The notes under the pieces are model-generated. The model was not told the DNA's origin. It saw only the letters and a program-made list of their open reading frames with translations, and searched no databases. Position numbers and translations under genes: made by a program. A stretch of DNA of 64,000 bases from Arthrobacter sp. B0490 (lineage in GTDB: Bacteria; Actinomycetota; Actinomycetes; Actinomycetales; Micrococcaceae), in the NCBI RefSeq assembly GCF_002929355.1, contig NZ_PJIR01000002.1, positions 434,001-498,000 on the forward strand. The letters are read 5' to 3'. Below, piece after piece: positions 19,355-28,724 of the stretch (within the stretch, counting starts at the first letter, position 1; every line of letters begins with the position of its first letter).

Positions 19355-20302
19355 ATGGCGGCACAGCCGGGCACCGACACCCTGCAGTACCGCCGGTCCG
19401 GGGGGACTCCGCACCGCCTCGGTTCGGGTGCGCCCACCGGCCGGATCACTGTCCCGGCGCGATACAGCGCCACAACCGCCACCGGGCGCCGGGCGGTCAT
19501 CGGCGCGGTGGCGGTCGCGTGCGTCCCGGTACCACCCCGGACGACCCTGCAGCTCGCCGCAACGGAGGAGATCGCCCAGGTGGTGATGGTGCTGTCCGGA
19601 TCCGTCGCCCTGCACGGTAGCCGGGGCCCCCTGGTGCCCGTCGATCGCGGCGTCGTCGCAGCCTCCCGCGGCGCCCTGACGCTCGACGCGAGTGGCCCCG
19701 CGGCGGTCGTGCTCGTCTCCCTCCCCCTGGACGTGCTCTCGCGGCGGGGCATCCGCCTGCCCGCCGGCACGGCGAGGGCCTGCGCGGACGGAGCGCTCCT
19801 CGGCCCGCTGCGGGAGTTCACGTACGCCCTCCACCGGTCGCCTCCCGCGTCCCGGCAGGCTTCGCGCGCGGCCGAACGGGGCCTTGTCGAACTCCTCGTC
19901 GGGGCCCTCCTGGAGTCCGAGCCTCCCAGCATGGACAACGCAGCCCTGCGCGGACTCCTCCGATCACGGGCCACCACGATCGTCCGCCGCCGCTTCACCG
20001 ACCCCACGCTCCGTCCCCGCCTGGTCGCCGTCGAACTCAACGTCTCGCTGCGCCATCTCCAGCGCGCGTTCGAAGGGTCGGGCACGACGGTCGCCCTCGA
20101 GATCCGTCGCGCCAGGAGCGAGCACGCCGCGATGCTCCTCGACACCCTGACCGGCCCCGAGCGGACCGACCGCCGCATCGCAGCACGTGCCGGCTTCACG
20201 TCCGCGAGCCAGTTACGTGCCGCCTTCGACGACCGCTTCGGGATGCCGACGTCCGCCTACCGTCTGCTCATCCCGGCCCGGGTCGTGCAGCCCTCACCGT
20301 GA
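19355..20302 (+). CDS. AraC-family transcriptional regulator (copy A)
   Basis: This 315-residue protein has an AraC-type N-terminal ligand region (about 1-190). The C-terminal HTH domain (about 210-310) has VAVELNVSLRHLQRAFEGSGT as its first helix-turn-helix, then IAARAGFTSASQLRAAFDDRFGM. I chose ATG 19355 because a GGAGG-type site precedes it. It faces a second AraC gene of identical length with which its last nine bases overlap. Location suggests control of the monooxygenase operon, which is unproven. Confidence 0.85.
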   Translation: MAAQPGTDTLQYRRSGGTPHRLGSGAPTGRITVPARYSATTATGRRAVIGAVAVACVPVPPRTTLQLAATEEIAQVVMVLSGSVALHGSRGPLVPVDRGVVAASRGALTLDASGPAAVVLVSLPLDVLSRRGIRLPAGTARACADGALLGPLREFTYALHRSPPASRQASRAAERGLVELLVGALLESEPPSMDNAALRGLLRSRATTIVRRRFTDPTLRPRLVAVELNVSLRHLQRAFEGSGTTVALEIRRARSEHAAMLLDTLTGPERTDRRIAARAGFTSASQLRAAFDDRFGMPTSAYRLLIPARVVQPSP

Positions 20303-21241
20303 CACGTCGGTGCCCAGCGTGCGCCGCATCTCCGAGGGCGAGACACCGAACCTCGCCCTCACGCGCGACCGCAGTTCGAAGGCGGACGAGAAACCCGACC
20401 GGCGCGCGATCTCGGTGACGGTGAGCTCGCGCGAGGCCGGGGCGGCGAGCAGCATGCAGGCGTTGTCGGTGCGGCGTTCGCTGATCTCCGCGGCGATGCT
20501 CGTGCCGCTGCCCTCGAACGCGCGCTGCAAGTGGCGCAGCGACACCCCGACCGCCTCGGCGATCGACGCCGGGGTCAGCAGCGGATCACCGAAGGATTCG
20601 TCGATGAGATCGATCGCGGTCCGGCGGAGCCGCCAGCGCTGGTCGGCCCGGGGGTCGGCATCACCGAGGCCGTCACCGTAGACGGCCACCAGCAGGTTCT
20701 CGAGCACCCGAGCCGCCACCACGGTGCTCACGGCGTTCCTGGTGTCCTGCGCGTCGATGAGCGCCGAGACGAACGCCGCCACCGGTCCGGCGAGCGCACC
20801 GCGCCTGATGAGGCACTCGCCGACGCGCAGGTCCACCCCGCGCTCCCGGAGGCGGGCGGAAGGTACGAGGAGGTGGATCCACCGGGTGGGGACACCGCTC
20901 TCGAGGACGAGGTCGATCGGTTCCGTGAGGATCAGCGCCTCGCCCTGCTGCACGGGTACGGGCGAGCCACCCACCGGCGTGACGCACGCACGTCCGCGCG
21001 CCGCGAACGCCATGTACGTCATGCCGCGGAGGCCCACCGACGCGGCGGTCACCCTGAGGGCGGTCTGCGTGGTCGCGGCGGCGATCATGCCTCCCACCGC
21101 CTTCGCCCGCACGGTCAGCTCGGGATCGTCACCGCCCGCAGGCGACAGGGACAGGCCGTCGACGCCGGGGCACACCCAGCGGCCGTCCTTCTCCGGCACG
21201 AAGGTCAGCCCTTCCAGCACCTCCGGCGGCACGCCCGACAT
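20294..21241 (-). CDS. AraC-family transcriptional regulator (copy B)
   Basis: This 315-residue protein has the same design as copy A: an N-terminal sensor region and a C-terminal AraC domain. The domain has IAEAVGVSLRHLQRAFEGSGT and IARRSGFSSAFELRSRVRARFG. Copies A and B share the run VSLRHLQRAFEGSGT, so they are likely paralogues. I chose ATG 21241 because the extra 35 residues of the longer frame look random. It is convergent with copy A and divergent from the cardiolipin synthase gene. Confidence 0.85.
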   Translation of the reverse strand: MSGVPPEVLEGLTFVPEKDGRWVCPGVDGLSLSPAGGDDPELTVRAKAVGGMIAAATTQTALRVTAASVGLRGMTYMAFAARGRACVTPVGGSPVPVQQGEALILTEPIDLVLESGVPTRWIHLLVPSARLRERGVDLRVGECLIRRGALAGPVAAFVSALIDAQDTRNAVSTVVAARVLENLLVAVYGDGLGDADPRADQRWRLRRTAIDLIDESFGDPLLTPASIAEAVGVSLRHLQRAFEGSGTSIAAEISERRTDNACMLLAAPASRELTVTEIARRSGFSSAFELRSRVRARFGVSPSEMRRTLGTDVSR

Positions 21242-21505
21242 ACCCGCTCCGTCTCCCGTCCCGCGACGATCCCCCGCTCGTCCGTCCGACTCCGCTCGAA
21301 GGGCCTGCGCGGCCCCCTGCGTTCGATTCTGCGGGATCACTGCCACCGTGGCGACCCGTGCCGGCCCGCGGAGTCATATCGGACGCCCGGCCGGCATCAG
21401 TCCAGCGACACCCCGGGAAGGGCCCGCGGACCTGCCCCTAGCATGGCCGCACCGGTAGGCGCGGGCAGAGCGGGGTGCAGGCATGGAGCGACCGGCGGCT
21501 GGACG

Positions 21506-23029
21506 ATGACGGACGGCGCGATCCTCGCTGCGGTCCTCGGCATCTCCCACGCCGTCCTCGGCTTCGTCGCGACGGTCTACGTCTCGGCGAACCGGCACCC
21601 CTCCGCGGCGATCGCCTGGGTCCTGACCATCATCTTCATCCCCCTCCTCGGTGCACTCGCCTTCCTGCTCGTGGGAGTAGGAAGGCTGCCCCGCGAGCGG
21701 CGGGAGGCGCAGCGCCGGTTCAACGAGCGGGTGATGGAACGGCCGCAGGTGCTTGCCGCCGTCGACCACAGGGACGCGTGGCCGCCGTGGCTCGCCTCCG
21801 CCGTGGCCCTCAACGCGCGCCTCGGAGCGCTCCCCATGACCGCCGGGAACCGCGGTCTGCTGCTCGGCGACTACGACGACGCCCTGCAGCGCATGGTGCA
21901 ACGGATCGATGCCGCCCGCAGCACCGTCCACGTCGAGTTCTACATCCTGGTGCTCGACGACGCCACGGCACCGTTGTTCGCGGCGCTCACCAGGGCCACG
22001 GCCCGCGGCGTGGTGGTCCGCGTGCTCTTCGACCACGCCGCGAGCTTCCTGCTTCCGAGGCGCCGGCCCACCCAGGCCGCCCTGACGGCGATGGGGGCAC
22101 AGTGGCACCCGATGCTCCCCCTGCGTCCCCTGCGGCGCCAGTGGCAGCGCCCGGACATGCGCAACCACCGCAAGCTGCTCATCGTCGACGACGACGCCGC
22201 CTTCACGGGCTCCCAGAACCTCATCGACGCCACCTACCTGAAGAAGAGGAACCTCGCGCGCGGCCTGCGCTGGAAGGAACTCATGGTGGTGCTCGAGGGC
22301 CCGGCGGTCGCAGAACTGTCCGCCGTCTTCGCCAGCGACTGGTACAGCGAGACCGGCGAGGCCCTCGTGCCGGCACCGGCGGGAAGCAGGGCTGACGCGG
22401 GCGTCAGGCGCGGCGCGTCCCGAGCCGCGGCGACCGGCGGGCTGCTCCTCGGGGCGGAGCGCCGGCTGCCGGGAGCGACCGCGGACGTGCAGATCGTCCC
22501 GAGCGGGCCGACGTTCGAGAACGCGAACAACCTCAAGCTCTACGTCCACATGATCCAGAACGCGACGCGCCGCGTCACCATCACCAGCCCGTACTTCGTG
22601 CCGGAGGAGTCGCTGATGCTGGCCATCGTCACCGCGGCCGCCCGCGGTGTCCGGGTCGACCTGTTCGTGTCCGCCATCGGCGACCAGCCCCTCGTCCACC
22701 ACGCGCAGCGCTCCTACTACGAGGCACTCCTCCGAGCCGGCGTCAGCGTGTGGCTCTACCGGGCCCCGCACGTCCTGCACAGCAAGCACTTCAGCATCGA
22801 CGACGACGTGGCGGTGATCGGCTCGAGCAACATGGACATCCGGTCCTTCGCGCTCAACATGGAGGTATCCGTCCTCATCAGGGATCCGGCCCTGGTCGCG
22901 GAGCTGGACGCCGTCGAGGACGGGTACCGCCGCAACAGTGATCCCCTCCTCCTCGACGACTGGCTGCGGCGTCCGACGGGCTCCAAGGTCGTGGACAACC
23001 TCGCGCGGCTCACGTCCTCCCTGCAGTAG
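21506..23029 (+). CDS. cardiolipin synthase (phospholipase D family)
   Basis: This 507-residue protein has two N-terminal membrane helices (about 5-27 and 34-57). Two HKD phospholipase D motifs follow: H221-x-K223-xxxx-D228 with GSQN, and H425-x-K427-xxxx-D432 with GSSN. Such enzymes join two phosphatidylglycerol molecules into cardiolipin at the membrane. The start at 21506 is the conventional one. An in-frame ATG at 21443 would add 21 residues without membrane character and cannot be excluded. The longest frame, back to 20531, overlaps the AraC gene and is a shadow. Confidence 0.9.
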   Translation: MTDGAILAAVLGISHAVLGFVATVYVSANRHPSAAIAWVLTIIFIPLLGALAFLLVGVGRLPRERREAQRRFNERVMERPQVLAAVDHRDAWPPWLASAVALNARLGALPMTAGNRGLLLGDYDDALQRMVQRIDAARSTVHVEFYILVLDDATAPLFAALTRATARGVVVRVLFDHAASFLLPRRRPTQAALTAMGAQWHPMLPLRPLRRQWQRPDMRNHRKLLIVDDDAAFTGSQNLIDATYLKKRNLARGLRWKELMVVLEGPAVAELSAVFASDWYSETGEALVPAPAGSRADAGVRRGASRAAATGGLLLGAERRLPGATADVQIVPSGPTFENANNLKLYVHMIQNATRRVTITSPYFVPEESLMLAIVTAAARGVRVDLFVSAIGDQPLVHHAQRSYYEALLRAGVSVWLYRAPHVLHSKHFSIDDDVAVIGSSNMDIRSFALNMEVSVLIRDPALVAELDAVEDGYRRNSDPLLLDDWLRRPTGSKVVDNLARLTSSLQ

Positions 23030-23121
23030 GGGCCTCCACGGCTGCCCACCGGGTCGTCGAGGCCTCCCTGCCGGTCGTCCCTCCCGTCGCCGCGGTCCGC
23101 CCGGTCGGGCCGGTCTCCTGA

Positions 23122-23631
23122 TCAGTTCAACGGGTCGACGCGGCGGTCCCAGCGGAAATCCGCCTCCGCGGCCGCCAGGACTGCATACGCCTCCTCGAGA
23201 CGATCCACGGGACGCTCGCCGCCCAGAGACCCGGACGCGAGGCAGAACCAGGCGAGGATCCTCCGGTCACGGCAGCCGGAGGTCCGCCCGATCCTGGCCA
23301 CGCCGGCGATGAGCGGCCGGACCGAACGTGCCGCGCTGTCGAACTGGAAGCCCGGGTAGAGCACCCTCCCCGCGCGCGTCGCGACGCCGAGGATTCTGCG
23401 GTCGGCCGCGAGGCACCCCGCCGGTGGGCTGGAAGGACCGAGGAGGGCGTCGACGGCAGGACCCTGGAGGAGGCCGAACTCCTCGGCGATCGACCACCAC
23501 ACCGTGCCGGAGGGACGGGCGGCCGGGGTGGGGGCCGCCGGGACGGGGCGGCGGCTCCATGGCTTCGCGCCACCGGGGGACACCTGCAGTCGTGCCTTCG
23601 CGTCGGTCGATGCACGCCGTGGTGGAACCAT
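23122..23631 (-). CDS. MbcA/ParS/Xre-type antitoxin-like protein, no toxin partner
   Basis: This 169-residue protein has a C-terminal part carrying the pattern of the toxin-binding antitoxin domain: VLYPGFQFDSAARSVRP, then a stretch ending in WF, then LGGERPVDRLEEAYAVLAAA. The N-terminal half resembles nothing I know. I chose ATG 23631 because a G-rich site precedes it; a longer frame reaches 23799. These domains usually pair with a RES-domain toxin, but neither neighbour is one. It may be a solitary regulator, and the family call is by pattern only. Confidence 0.6.
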   Translation of the reverse strand: MVPPRRASTDAKARLQVSPGGAKPWSRRPVPAAPTPAARPSGTVWWSIAEEFGLLQGPAVDALLGPSSPPAGCLAADRRILGVATRAGRVLYPGFQFDSAARSVRPLIAGVARIGRTSGCRDRRILAWFCLASGSLGGERPVDRLEEAYAVLAAAEADFRWDRRVDPLN

Positions 23632-23830
23632 GCCCGGACCCCCCTCTGGAGCAGCTCGGGACGCGCCGGGACGCGCGTCCTCGTGGGCCAGTCTGGTGTC
23701 GCTCCGCCTCCTGTGCAGGACGGTGGCGCGCGATTGCACCACCCGGTGCGCGAGTGATACGCCGGAGGAGGGACGGCCCATCCGCTCCGGGCGGTACATC
23801 GGCCGGCGCCGCAGACGCCCGCGCGGCGTC

Positions 23831-24385
23831 CTATGCCGTGAAGGCGACCTCTCGGGCCGTGGCGACGCCCGCGATCCGACCGGGCGCCGACTGGTACTGC
23901 CAGTACAGGTTGGTGTGACCGATGACCTGGTCCGGCGTCGGCGCCCCGTACGCGCTCAGGTCCTCGGTGGTGTGGGCGTCGCCCACGAGCGTGACGTCGT
24001 AGCCACGGGCGAAGGCGCCGTGGATGGTGGAGCGGATGCACGCATCCGTCTGGGCGCCCGAGACGACGAGCCGGCCGACGCCCGCCGCCGCGAGGACCTC
24101 CTCGAGCTCGGTGCCCTCGAAGGCGTCGCCGTAGGTCTTGTGCACGAGCGCTTCGGATTCACGCCGCTCGAGCTCGGGGACGATCTCCCAGGAGTCGCTG
24201 CCCACCTCGAGGTCCCCGTCGGAGTGCTGCACCCAGACCACCGGAGCGGACTCGGCACGGGCCCTGCCGACGAGGTCGTTGATGTTCGCGACCACCGCGT
24301 CCCTCGCGTGGGCGCCGGCGACGACGCCGTTCTGGACGTCGATGACCAGAAGTGCGGTGTTCGGGCGGTTCTGGAGGGTGGTCAT
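23831..24385 (-). CDS. isochorismatase-like cysteine hydrolase
   Basis: This 184-residue hydrolase has the family triad D16 (LLVIDVQNG), K83 (VHKTYGDAF) and C116 (GAQTDACIRST). The short N-terminus and the VVSGAQTDAC motif match single-domain nicotinamidase/isochorismatase relatives of unknown substrate. It is monocistronic. The ATG at 24385 is preceded by GGAG-like sequence. Confidence 0.9.
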   Translation of the reverse strand: MTTLQNRPNTALLVIDVQNGVVAGAHARDAVVANINDLVGRARAESAPVVWVQHSDGDLEVGSDSWEIVPELERRESEALVHKTYGDAFEGTELEEVLAAAGVGRLVVSGAQTDACIRSTIHGAFARGYDVTLVGDAHTTEDLSAYGAPTPDQVIGHTNLYWQYQSAPGRIAGVATAREVAFTA

Positions 24386-24630
24386 GGCTGCTCCTCGGGC
24401 TGGATCGGCTGCTCTGCTCGTCGGTGGGTCCGACTGCGCCGAGCGTACCGGTGAGCAGGGGTCCCTGCAGGAGCATCGAGGACAGGATGGTTCCGCAACG
24501 GCGTCGGCCGGGCGGAACCATCCTCGCGCCGCGAGCAGCCGCTCCTACGGGTCCGAGGGCAGGATCAGGAGCTGTTGCGCGCGCGGGTACCGTACTGCTC
24601 CACCGGGCCCTGCCGCACGATCGGGCCGCC

Positions 24631-25158
24631 TCAGCGGTGCCCGCCGATGACGCCGAGCTCCACGGCTTTCGCCGCTCCGTCGGCCTCCTCCCGGGTGAGC
24701 GAGCCGTCCGCGACGGCGGCGTCCAGCCTTTCCTGCAGGGCCGCGGAGCGTTCCTCCTGGTGCTCGGCCCCGAGCTCGGCGAGGGCGGCCTGCACCGTCG
24801 CCTCGTCGACCCCGAGCGCTGCGGCGAGCGAGGCGGCGAGCTCCGACTGCAGCGCGTCGGGGTCCGGTCGCGCCCCCGCGTCGTCCCGAGCGGGCACCTC
24901 GCCCCGCAGGGTCAGCAGAGCTTCCTCGACTGCTGCTTCCTCCAGTCCCAGCCTGTCCGCCAGAGCGGCCGTGTCGAACCCGCTGCCGTGTCGGCCGAAC
25001 CCGCCCCGGACCTCGCCGCCCGGCGTGGCCGAAGCGCTCGCGGACGGTGCGGGCGTCGCCGTCGTGGTCGCGTTGGCCATGCCCGTGACTCCGAGGCTCG
25101 CCCCGGCGACCAGGGCTGCCGCTCCGACGCCCAGTGCGATCTTCCTCCGCTGACTCAT
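24631..25158 (-). CDS. secreted protein of unknown function with paired helical motifs
   Basis: This 175-residue protein has a clear Sec signal peptide (MSQRRKIALGVGAAALVAGAS, cleaved near ANA). A Ser/Thr/Pro/Ala tether follows, then two related helical motifs (LGLEEAAVEEALLTL near 75 and LGVDEATVQAALAEL near 120) and a C-terminal helix (LTREEADGAAKAVELG). A GAGGAGA site lies before ATG 25158. Proteins with this helix pattern are common in Actinobacteria and uncharacterised. No enzyme motif is seen. Confidence 0.7.
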   Translation of the reverse strand: MSQRRKIALGVGAAALVAGASLGVTGMANATTTATPAPSASASATPGGEVRGGFGRHGSGFDTAALADRLGLEEAAVEEALLTLRGEVPARDDAGARPDPDALQSELAASLAAALGVDEATVQAALAELGAEHQEERSAALQERLDAAVADGSLTREEADGAAKAVELGVIGGHR

Positions 25159-25464
25159 GATGTCTCCTCGATCTGCCGCTCCCGGCGGCCGTTTGCAGTG
25201 GTCTGGGCCTTTCCGGCCCAGCACCACTGTCACCGGCCCGCTTGTGGCGCAGCTTTCGCATCCCTGTGCGCCGGCTGTGTCCCTGGGGTCCGGTTGCCCG
25301 CGATCGTGCGGGATGCCGAGGCCGATCGCCGGGGCCGACGTGGACTGCCCGGAGGAGCTCGGTGGAGAGCCTCGGTCCGCGCTCGTGGAACCGCTCATCC
25401 GACCGGCCACCCCCGACCCGGGCCGGGCCCGGGTCTGATCCGGGGCTGCACGCGGCTCCGCGTG
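25159..25464. other. intergenic region with a GC-rich inverted repeat
   Basis: About 306 bp between two minus-strand genes. It contains the perfect inverted repeat ACCCGGGCC-G-GGCCCGGGT at 25416-25434, just below the stop of the VOC gene, which may act as a terminator although no T run follows. The promoter of the secreted protein should lie near 25190. No gene is seen. Confidence 0.4.
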
Positions 25465-25929
25465 TCAGGAGCCGCTGTACGCCGCTTCGAGGGCCGCGAT
25501 GTCCAGCTTGCGCATCGCCAGCATGGCCGTCATCGCGCGCTGCGCGCCCTCGGCGTCGTCGCCCCCGATCAGGTTCGGCAGCACCGTCGGGATGACCTGC
25601 CACGACAGGCCGAACCGGTCCTTGAGCCAGCCGCACTGGCTCTCCTCGCCCCCCTCGGTCAGCGCCGACCAGTAGCGGTCCACCTCGGCCTGGTCACCGC
25701 AGGAGATCTGGAAGGACACGGCTTCGGTGAAGGAGAACTGGGGACCGCCGTTGAGGGCCACGAACGGCTGCCCGTCGAGCTCGAACGAGACCGTGAGGGC
25801 AGGATCCCCCGGGTCCGCCCCTGCACGGGAGACGTTCACGATGCGCGAGTTCCGCACCACGGAGGTGTACAGCGTGGCTGCCTCTTCTGCCTGGCCGTCG
25901 AACCAGAGGCACGGGGTGATCGATCCCAT
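25465..25929 (-). CDS. PhnB-type VOC family protein
   Basis: This 154-residue protein opens with ITPCLWFDGQAEEAATLYTSVV and contains FELDGQPFVALNGGPQFSFTEAVSFQISCGDQAEVDRYW, the pattern of the group once called 3-demethylubiquinone-9 3-methyltransferase. These are VOC-fold proteins whose activity is mostly unknown, and the methyltransferase name is not supported by the fold. The start at 25929 is where the family sequence begins. It is divergent from the DUF3054 gene. Confidence 0.88.
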   Translation of the reverse strand: MGSITPCLWFDGQAEEAATLYTSVVRNSRIVNVSRAGADPGDPALTVSFELDGQPFVALNGGPQFSFTEAVSFQISCGDQAEVDRYWSALTEGGEESQCGWLKDRFGLSWQVIPTVLPNLIGGDDAEGAQRAMTAMLAMRKLDIAALEAAYSGS

Positions 25930-26025
25930 CGCAGGTGTCCTTCGCTCATGTCCGCGCTGCTGCGCGCAGACCGTCGCCCGAATGTAGTTGACGGCTCCTC
26001 CATCGACAACCACTAGGCTGGAAGC

Positions 26026-26451
26026 ATGGCCCGCCGCACCCCTGACCGCTCCTCCGTCCGGAGTCAGCAGGGCACCGTGCCGCTCGCGTCCGTCGGGTGG
26101 TTCGTCGCCGACGCCGCCCTCGTCCTCGTGTTCGCCGCATCCGGTCGCCGCACGCACGAGCACGGCGTCACCGTGGCGGGCGTCCTCGAGACGGGGTGGC
26201 CGTTCCTGACCGCGTACGCGGTCACGGCGCTCGTGTCGCGGGCCTGGCGTACTCCCGCCTCCCCCTGGCCGACAGCTGCCGCGCTGTGGCTCGGAACCGT
26301 CGCCGGCGGGCTCGCCCTGCGTGCCATCGCCGGAGGCGGCGTGCCCGTCAGCTTCCAGATCGTGACCCTGCTCGTCCTCGGCGTCTTCCTGCTGGTGCCG
26401 CGGGCCGTGGCGCGCGTGATCCGCGGACGCCGCCGTCGGCCGGTAGCGTAA
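26026..26451 (+). CDS. DUF3054 membrane protein
   Basis: This 141-residue protein has four hydrophobic helices and a basic C-terminus. It carries the family features WFVADAALVLVFAASGRRTHEHG and GVPVSFQIVTLLVLGVFLLV. It is small, integral in the membrane and of unknown function. A TAGGCT -10-like box ends six bases before the ATG, so the message is probably leaderless. The RAM-domain gene follows 30 bases later and may be co-transcribed. Confidence 0.85.
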   Translation: MARRTPDRSSVRSQQGTVPLASVGWFVADAALVLVFAASGRRTHEHGVTVAGVLETGWPFLTAYAVTALVSRAWRTPASPWPTAAALWLGTVAGGLALRAIAGGGVPVSFQIVTLLVLGVFLLVPRAVARVIRGRRRRPVA

Positions 26452-26481
26452 GGGCCGAGGTTCCTACCCGAAAGGCACGCC

Positions 26482-26763
26482 ATGATCACCGCATTCGTCC
26501 TCATCCAGACCGACGCCGCACGCATCCCCGAGAGCGCGCAGGCCATCTCCGAGATCGAGGGCATCAGCGAGGTCTACTCGGTGACGGGCGAATGGGACCT
26601 CATCGCCATCGCCCGCGTGAGCCGCCACGAGGACCTCGCGGACGTGATCGCGGACCGCCTCTCGAAGGTCGAGGGCATCCGGTCGACGACGACGCAGATC
26701 GCCTTCCGCTCCTACTCGCAGCACGACCTCGACGCCGCGTTCTCGCTCGGCTTCGACAGCTGA
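26482..26763 (+). CDS. stand-alone Lrp/AsnC effector-binding (RAM) domain protein
   Basis: This 93-residue protein consists only of the RAM ligand-binding domain. AFVLIQTDAARIPESAQAISEIEGISEVYSVTGEWDLIAIARV is its first half. There is no DNA-binding helix-turn-helix. Such proteins form ring assemblies and may sense amino acids or modulate full-length Lrp regulators. An ACCCGAAAGGCACG leader provides the ribosome-binding site. In Actinobacteria it is often found beside trpD and cytochrome oxidase genes, as here. Confidence 0.88.
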   Translation: MITAFVLIQTDAARIPESAQAISEIEGISEVYSVTGEWDLIAIARVSRHEDLADVIADRLSKVEGIRSTTTQIAFRSYSQHDLDAAFSLGFDS

Positions 26764-26837
26764 CGCGCCGTACTGGTCGCCTCCCCGCCGGTCACCCCAC
26801 CGGTCCGCCGCGGGTCCGCCTGCGGCGACGGTGACGG

Positions 26838-27905
26838 TCAGTAGGACCGGCTGACCCCGACCCACCGCTCGAGCACGCCCGCTGCAGCCCCGGAGTCGAT
26901 CGACGCGCGGGCCCGGTCCATGGCGGCCCGGATCCGGTCCACGAGGGCCCCGTCGGCGGCGGCGTCGAGCGCCACGAGGCCCGCCGCGGCGTTCAGGACG
27001 ACGGCGTCGCGCACCGGCCCGGCGTCCCCGGCCAGCACGCCGCGCACCACGGCGGCGTTCCCGGACGCGTCGGTGCCGCGGAGCGCATCGACCGGAACGG
27101 CGTCGAGTCCGAAGTCGCCCGGGTGCACCTGATGCGCCACCACCTGGCCGTCGCGGACCTCCCACACGGTGGAGGCCCCGCTGGTCGTGAGCTTGTCGCG
27201 GCCGTCGTCGCCCCGGAAGACGAGGGCGCGGATGCCGCGCGCGGCGAGGACACCGGCCATGAGCGGCGCCATCCTCGCATCGGCGCAGCCGAGCGCCTGT
27301 GCCGTGACGCCCGCCGGGTTGCTCAGCGGCCCGAGGAAGTTGAACGCGGTCGGCACGCCGAGCTCGCGCCTCGGCACGGCCACGTGCTTCATCGAGGGGT
27401 GGAAGACCTGTGCGAAGCAGAACGTGATCCCCGCGAGCTCGGCGGTCCTCGCGACATCGGCCGGCGCGAGGTCGAGCCGGACGCCCAGCTCCTCGATGAC
27501 GTCCGCCGCCCCGGACGCCGACGACGCACCGCGGTTCCCGTGCTTGACGACCTTCGCGCCCGCGCCGACCGCCACGAGCGACGCCATGGTCGAGATGTTC
27601 AGGGTGTTCAGCCCGTCACCGCCCGTGCCGACGATGTCCAGGGTGGGTCCCTCGACCGCGATGCGGTGCGCCCTGCCCAGCATCGCCTGCACCAGCCCGA
27701 CCAGTTCCTCGACCGATTCCCCCTTGGCGCGCAGGGCGATCAGGAAGCCTGCGATCTGGGCATGGCTCGCCTCACCCGCCATGATCGTGTCCATCGCCCA
27801 GCGGCTCTGCGCCGTGGTCAGATCCGTCCTTGACAGGAGGGACGAGAAGATCGACGGCCAGGTCGGTTGTGCCTTGTCAGGGATCGTTGTCGGGCTCACC
27901 GTCAC
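26838..27905 (-). CDS. trpD: anthranilate phosphoribosyltransferase
   Basis: This 355-residue enzyme joins anthranilate to PRPP in tryptophan synthesis. PRPP and anthranilate site motifs are visible: [33 protein letters not shown] and [12 protein letters not shown]. It starts at GTG 27905, where a TAGATA -10-like box lies only a few bases upstream, so the message may be leaderless. No other trp genes are present. Standing alone next to ctaE is the usual actinobacterial arrangement. Confidence 0.95.
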   Translation of the reverse strand: MTVSPTTIPDKAQPTWPSIFSSLLSRTDLTTAQSRWAMDTIMAGEASHAQIAGFLIALRAKGESVEELVGLVQAMLGRAHRIAVEGPTLDIVGTGGDGLNTLNISTMASLVAVGAGAKVVKHGNRGASSASGAADVIEELGVRLDLAPADVARTAELAGITFCFAQVFHPSMKHVAVPRRELGVPTAFNFLGPLSNPAGVTAQALGCADARMAPLMAGVLAARGIRALVFRGDDGRDKLTTSGASTVWEVRDGQVVAHQVHPGDFGLDAVPVDALRGTDASGNAAVVRGVLAGDAGPVRDAVVLNAAAGLVALDAAADGALVDRIRAAMDRARASIDSGAAAGVLERWVGVSRSY

Positions 27906-28035
27906 AGATTATCTACGAATTGTAGAAAGTCATCATGGGGAACTTCCGCGGAAACACGGGCATGGGGGCTCCCCGCCGCCGTCCGGCGCCTCTCAGGGGG
28001 CTGTTTCGCGTTGGTGATCGTGATGATCTTGGGGA

Positions 28036-28041
28036 CATAAT
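28036..28041 (+). promoter_or_regulatory. -10 box of the ctaE-qcrCAB promoter
   Basis: CATAAT lies exactly six bases before the GTG start of ctaE, with TTGGTG (28011-28016) as a possible -35 at a 19-base spacing. Transcription would start at or next to the GTG, giving a leaderless message. Confidence 0.6.
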
Positions 28042-28047
28042 GACTCT

Positions 28048-28686
28048 GTGACATCTGCGACCCAAGCCCCCAGCGCCGTCCCGCATCCCGCGCTCAACCG
28101 CCCCAACATGGTCTCCGTAGGGACCGTCGTGTGGCTGTCCAGCGAGCTGATGTTCTTCGCCGCCCTCTTTGCCATGTACTTCACCCTGCGATCCACCTCG
28201 AGCGAGATGTGGGCCATGGAGACCGAGAAGCTGAACGTCCCGTTCGCCCTCGTCAACACCGTCATCCTGGTGTCGAGCTCCTTCAGCTGCCAGTTCGGCG
28301 TGTTCGCCGCCGAGCGCCTGCAGCCACGCAGGACGGGCGGGGTGTTCGCGATGGCCCGGTGGGGCATGGTCGAGTGGTTCCTGCTGACCTTCGTCATGGG
28401 AGCGATCTTCGTCTCCGTGCAGGCCTACGAGTACGCCGAGCTGGTGTCCGAGGGCGTCGCGCTCTCCTCCAACGCCTTCGGCTCGGCCTTCTACATCACC
28501 ACAGGCTTCCACGGCCTCCACGTCGTCGGTGGTCTCGTCGCCTTCCTCTTCATCATCGGCCGCGCGTTCATCGCCCGCCAGTTCGGCCACTTCGAAGCCA
28601 CCTCGGCGATCGTGACGTCCTACTACTGGCACTTCGTCGACGTCGTCTGGATCGGCCTGTTCATCATCATCTACTTCCTCCAGTAA
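28048..28686 (+). CDS. ctaE: cytochrome c oxidase subunit III
   Basis: This 212-residue membrane subunit of aa3-type oxidase has five helices, a short form typical of Actinobacteria. Motifs include [18 protein letters not shown], the Glu-containing [15 protein letters not shown] and [14 protein letters not shown]. The GTG start is supported by the -10 box six bases upstream. It is separated from the other oxidase subunit genes (ctaCDF, 51.3-54.3 kb) and transcribed with qcrCAB, in line with a bc1-aa3 supercomplex. Confidence 0.95.
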   Translation: MTSATQAPSAVPHPALNRPNMVSVGTVVWLSSELMFFAALFAMYFTLRSTSSEMWAMETEKLNVPFALVNTVILVSSSFSCQFGVFAAERLQPRRTGGVFAMARWGMVEWFLLTFVMGAIFVSVQAYEYAELVSEGVALSSNAFGSAFYITTGFHGLHVVGGLVAFLFIIGRAFIARQFGHFEATSAIVTSYYWHFVDVVWIGLFIIIYFLQ

Positions 28687-28724
28687 CTGCCGCACGTAAA
28701 CTCTTCTACTAGAGGTAGAATTCA

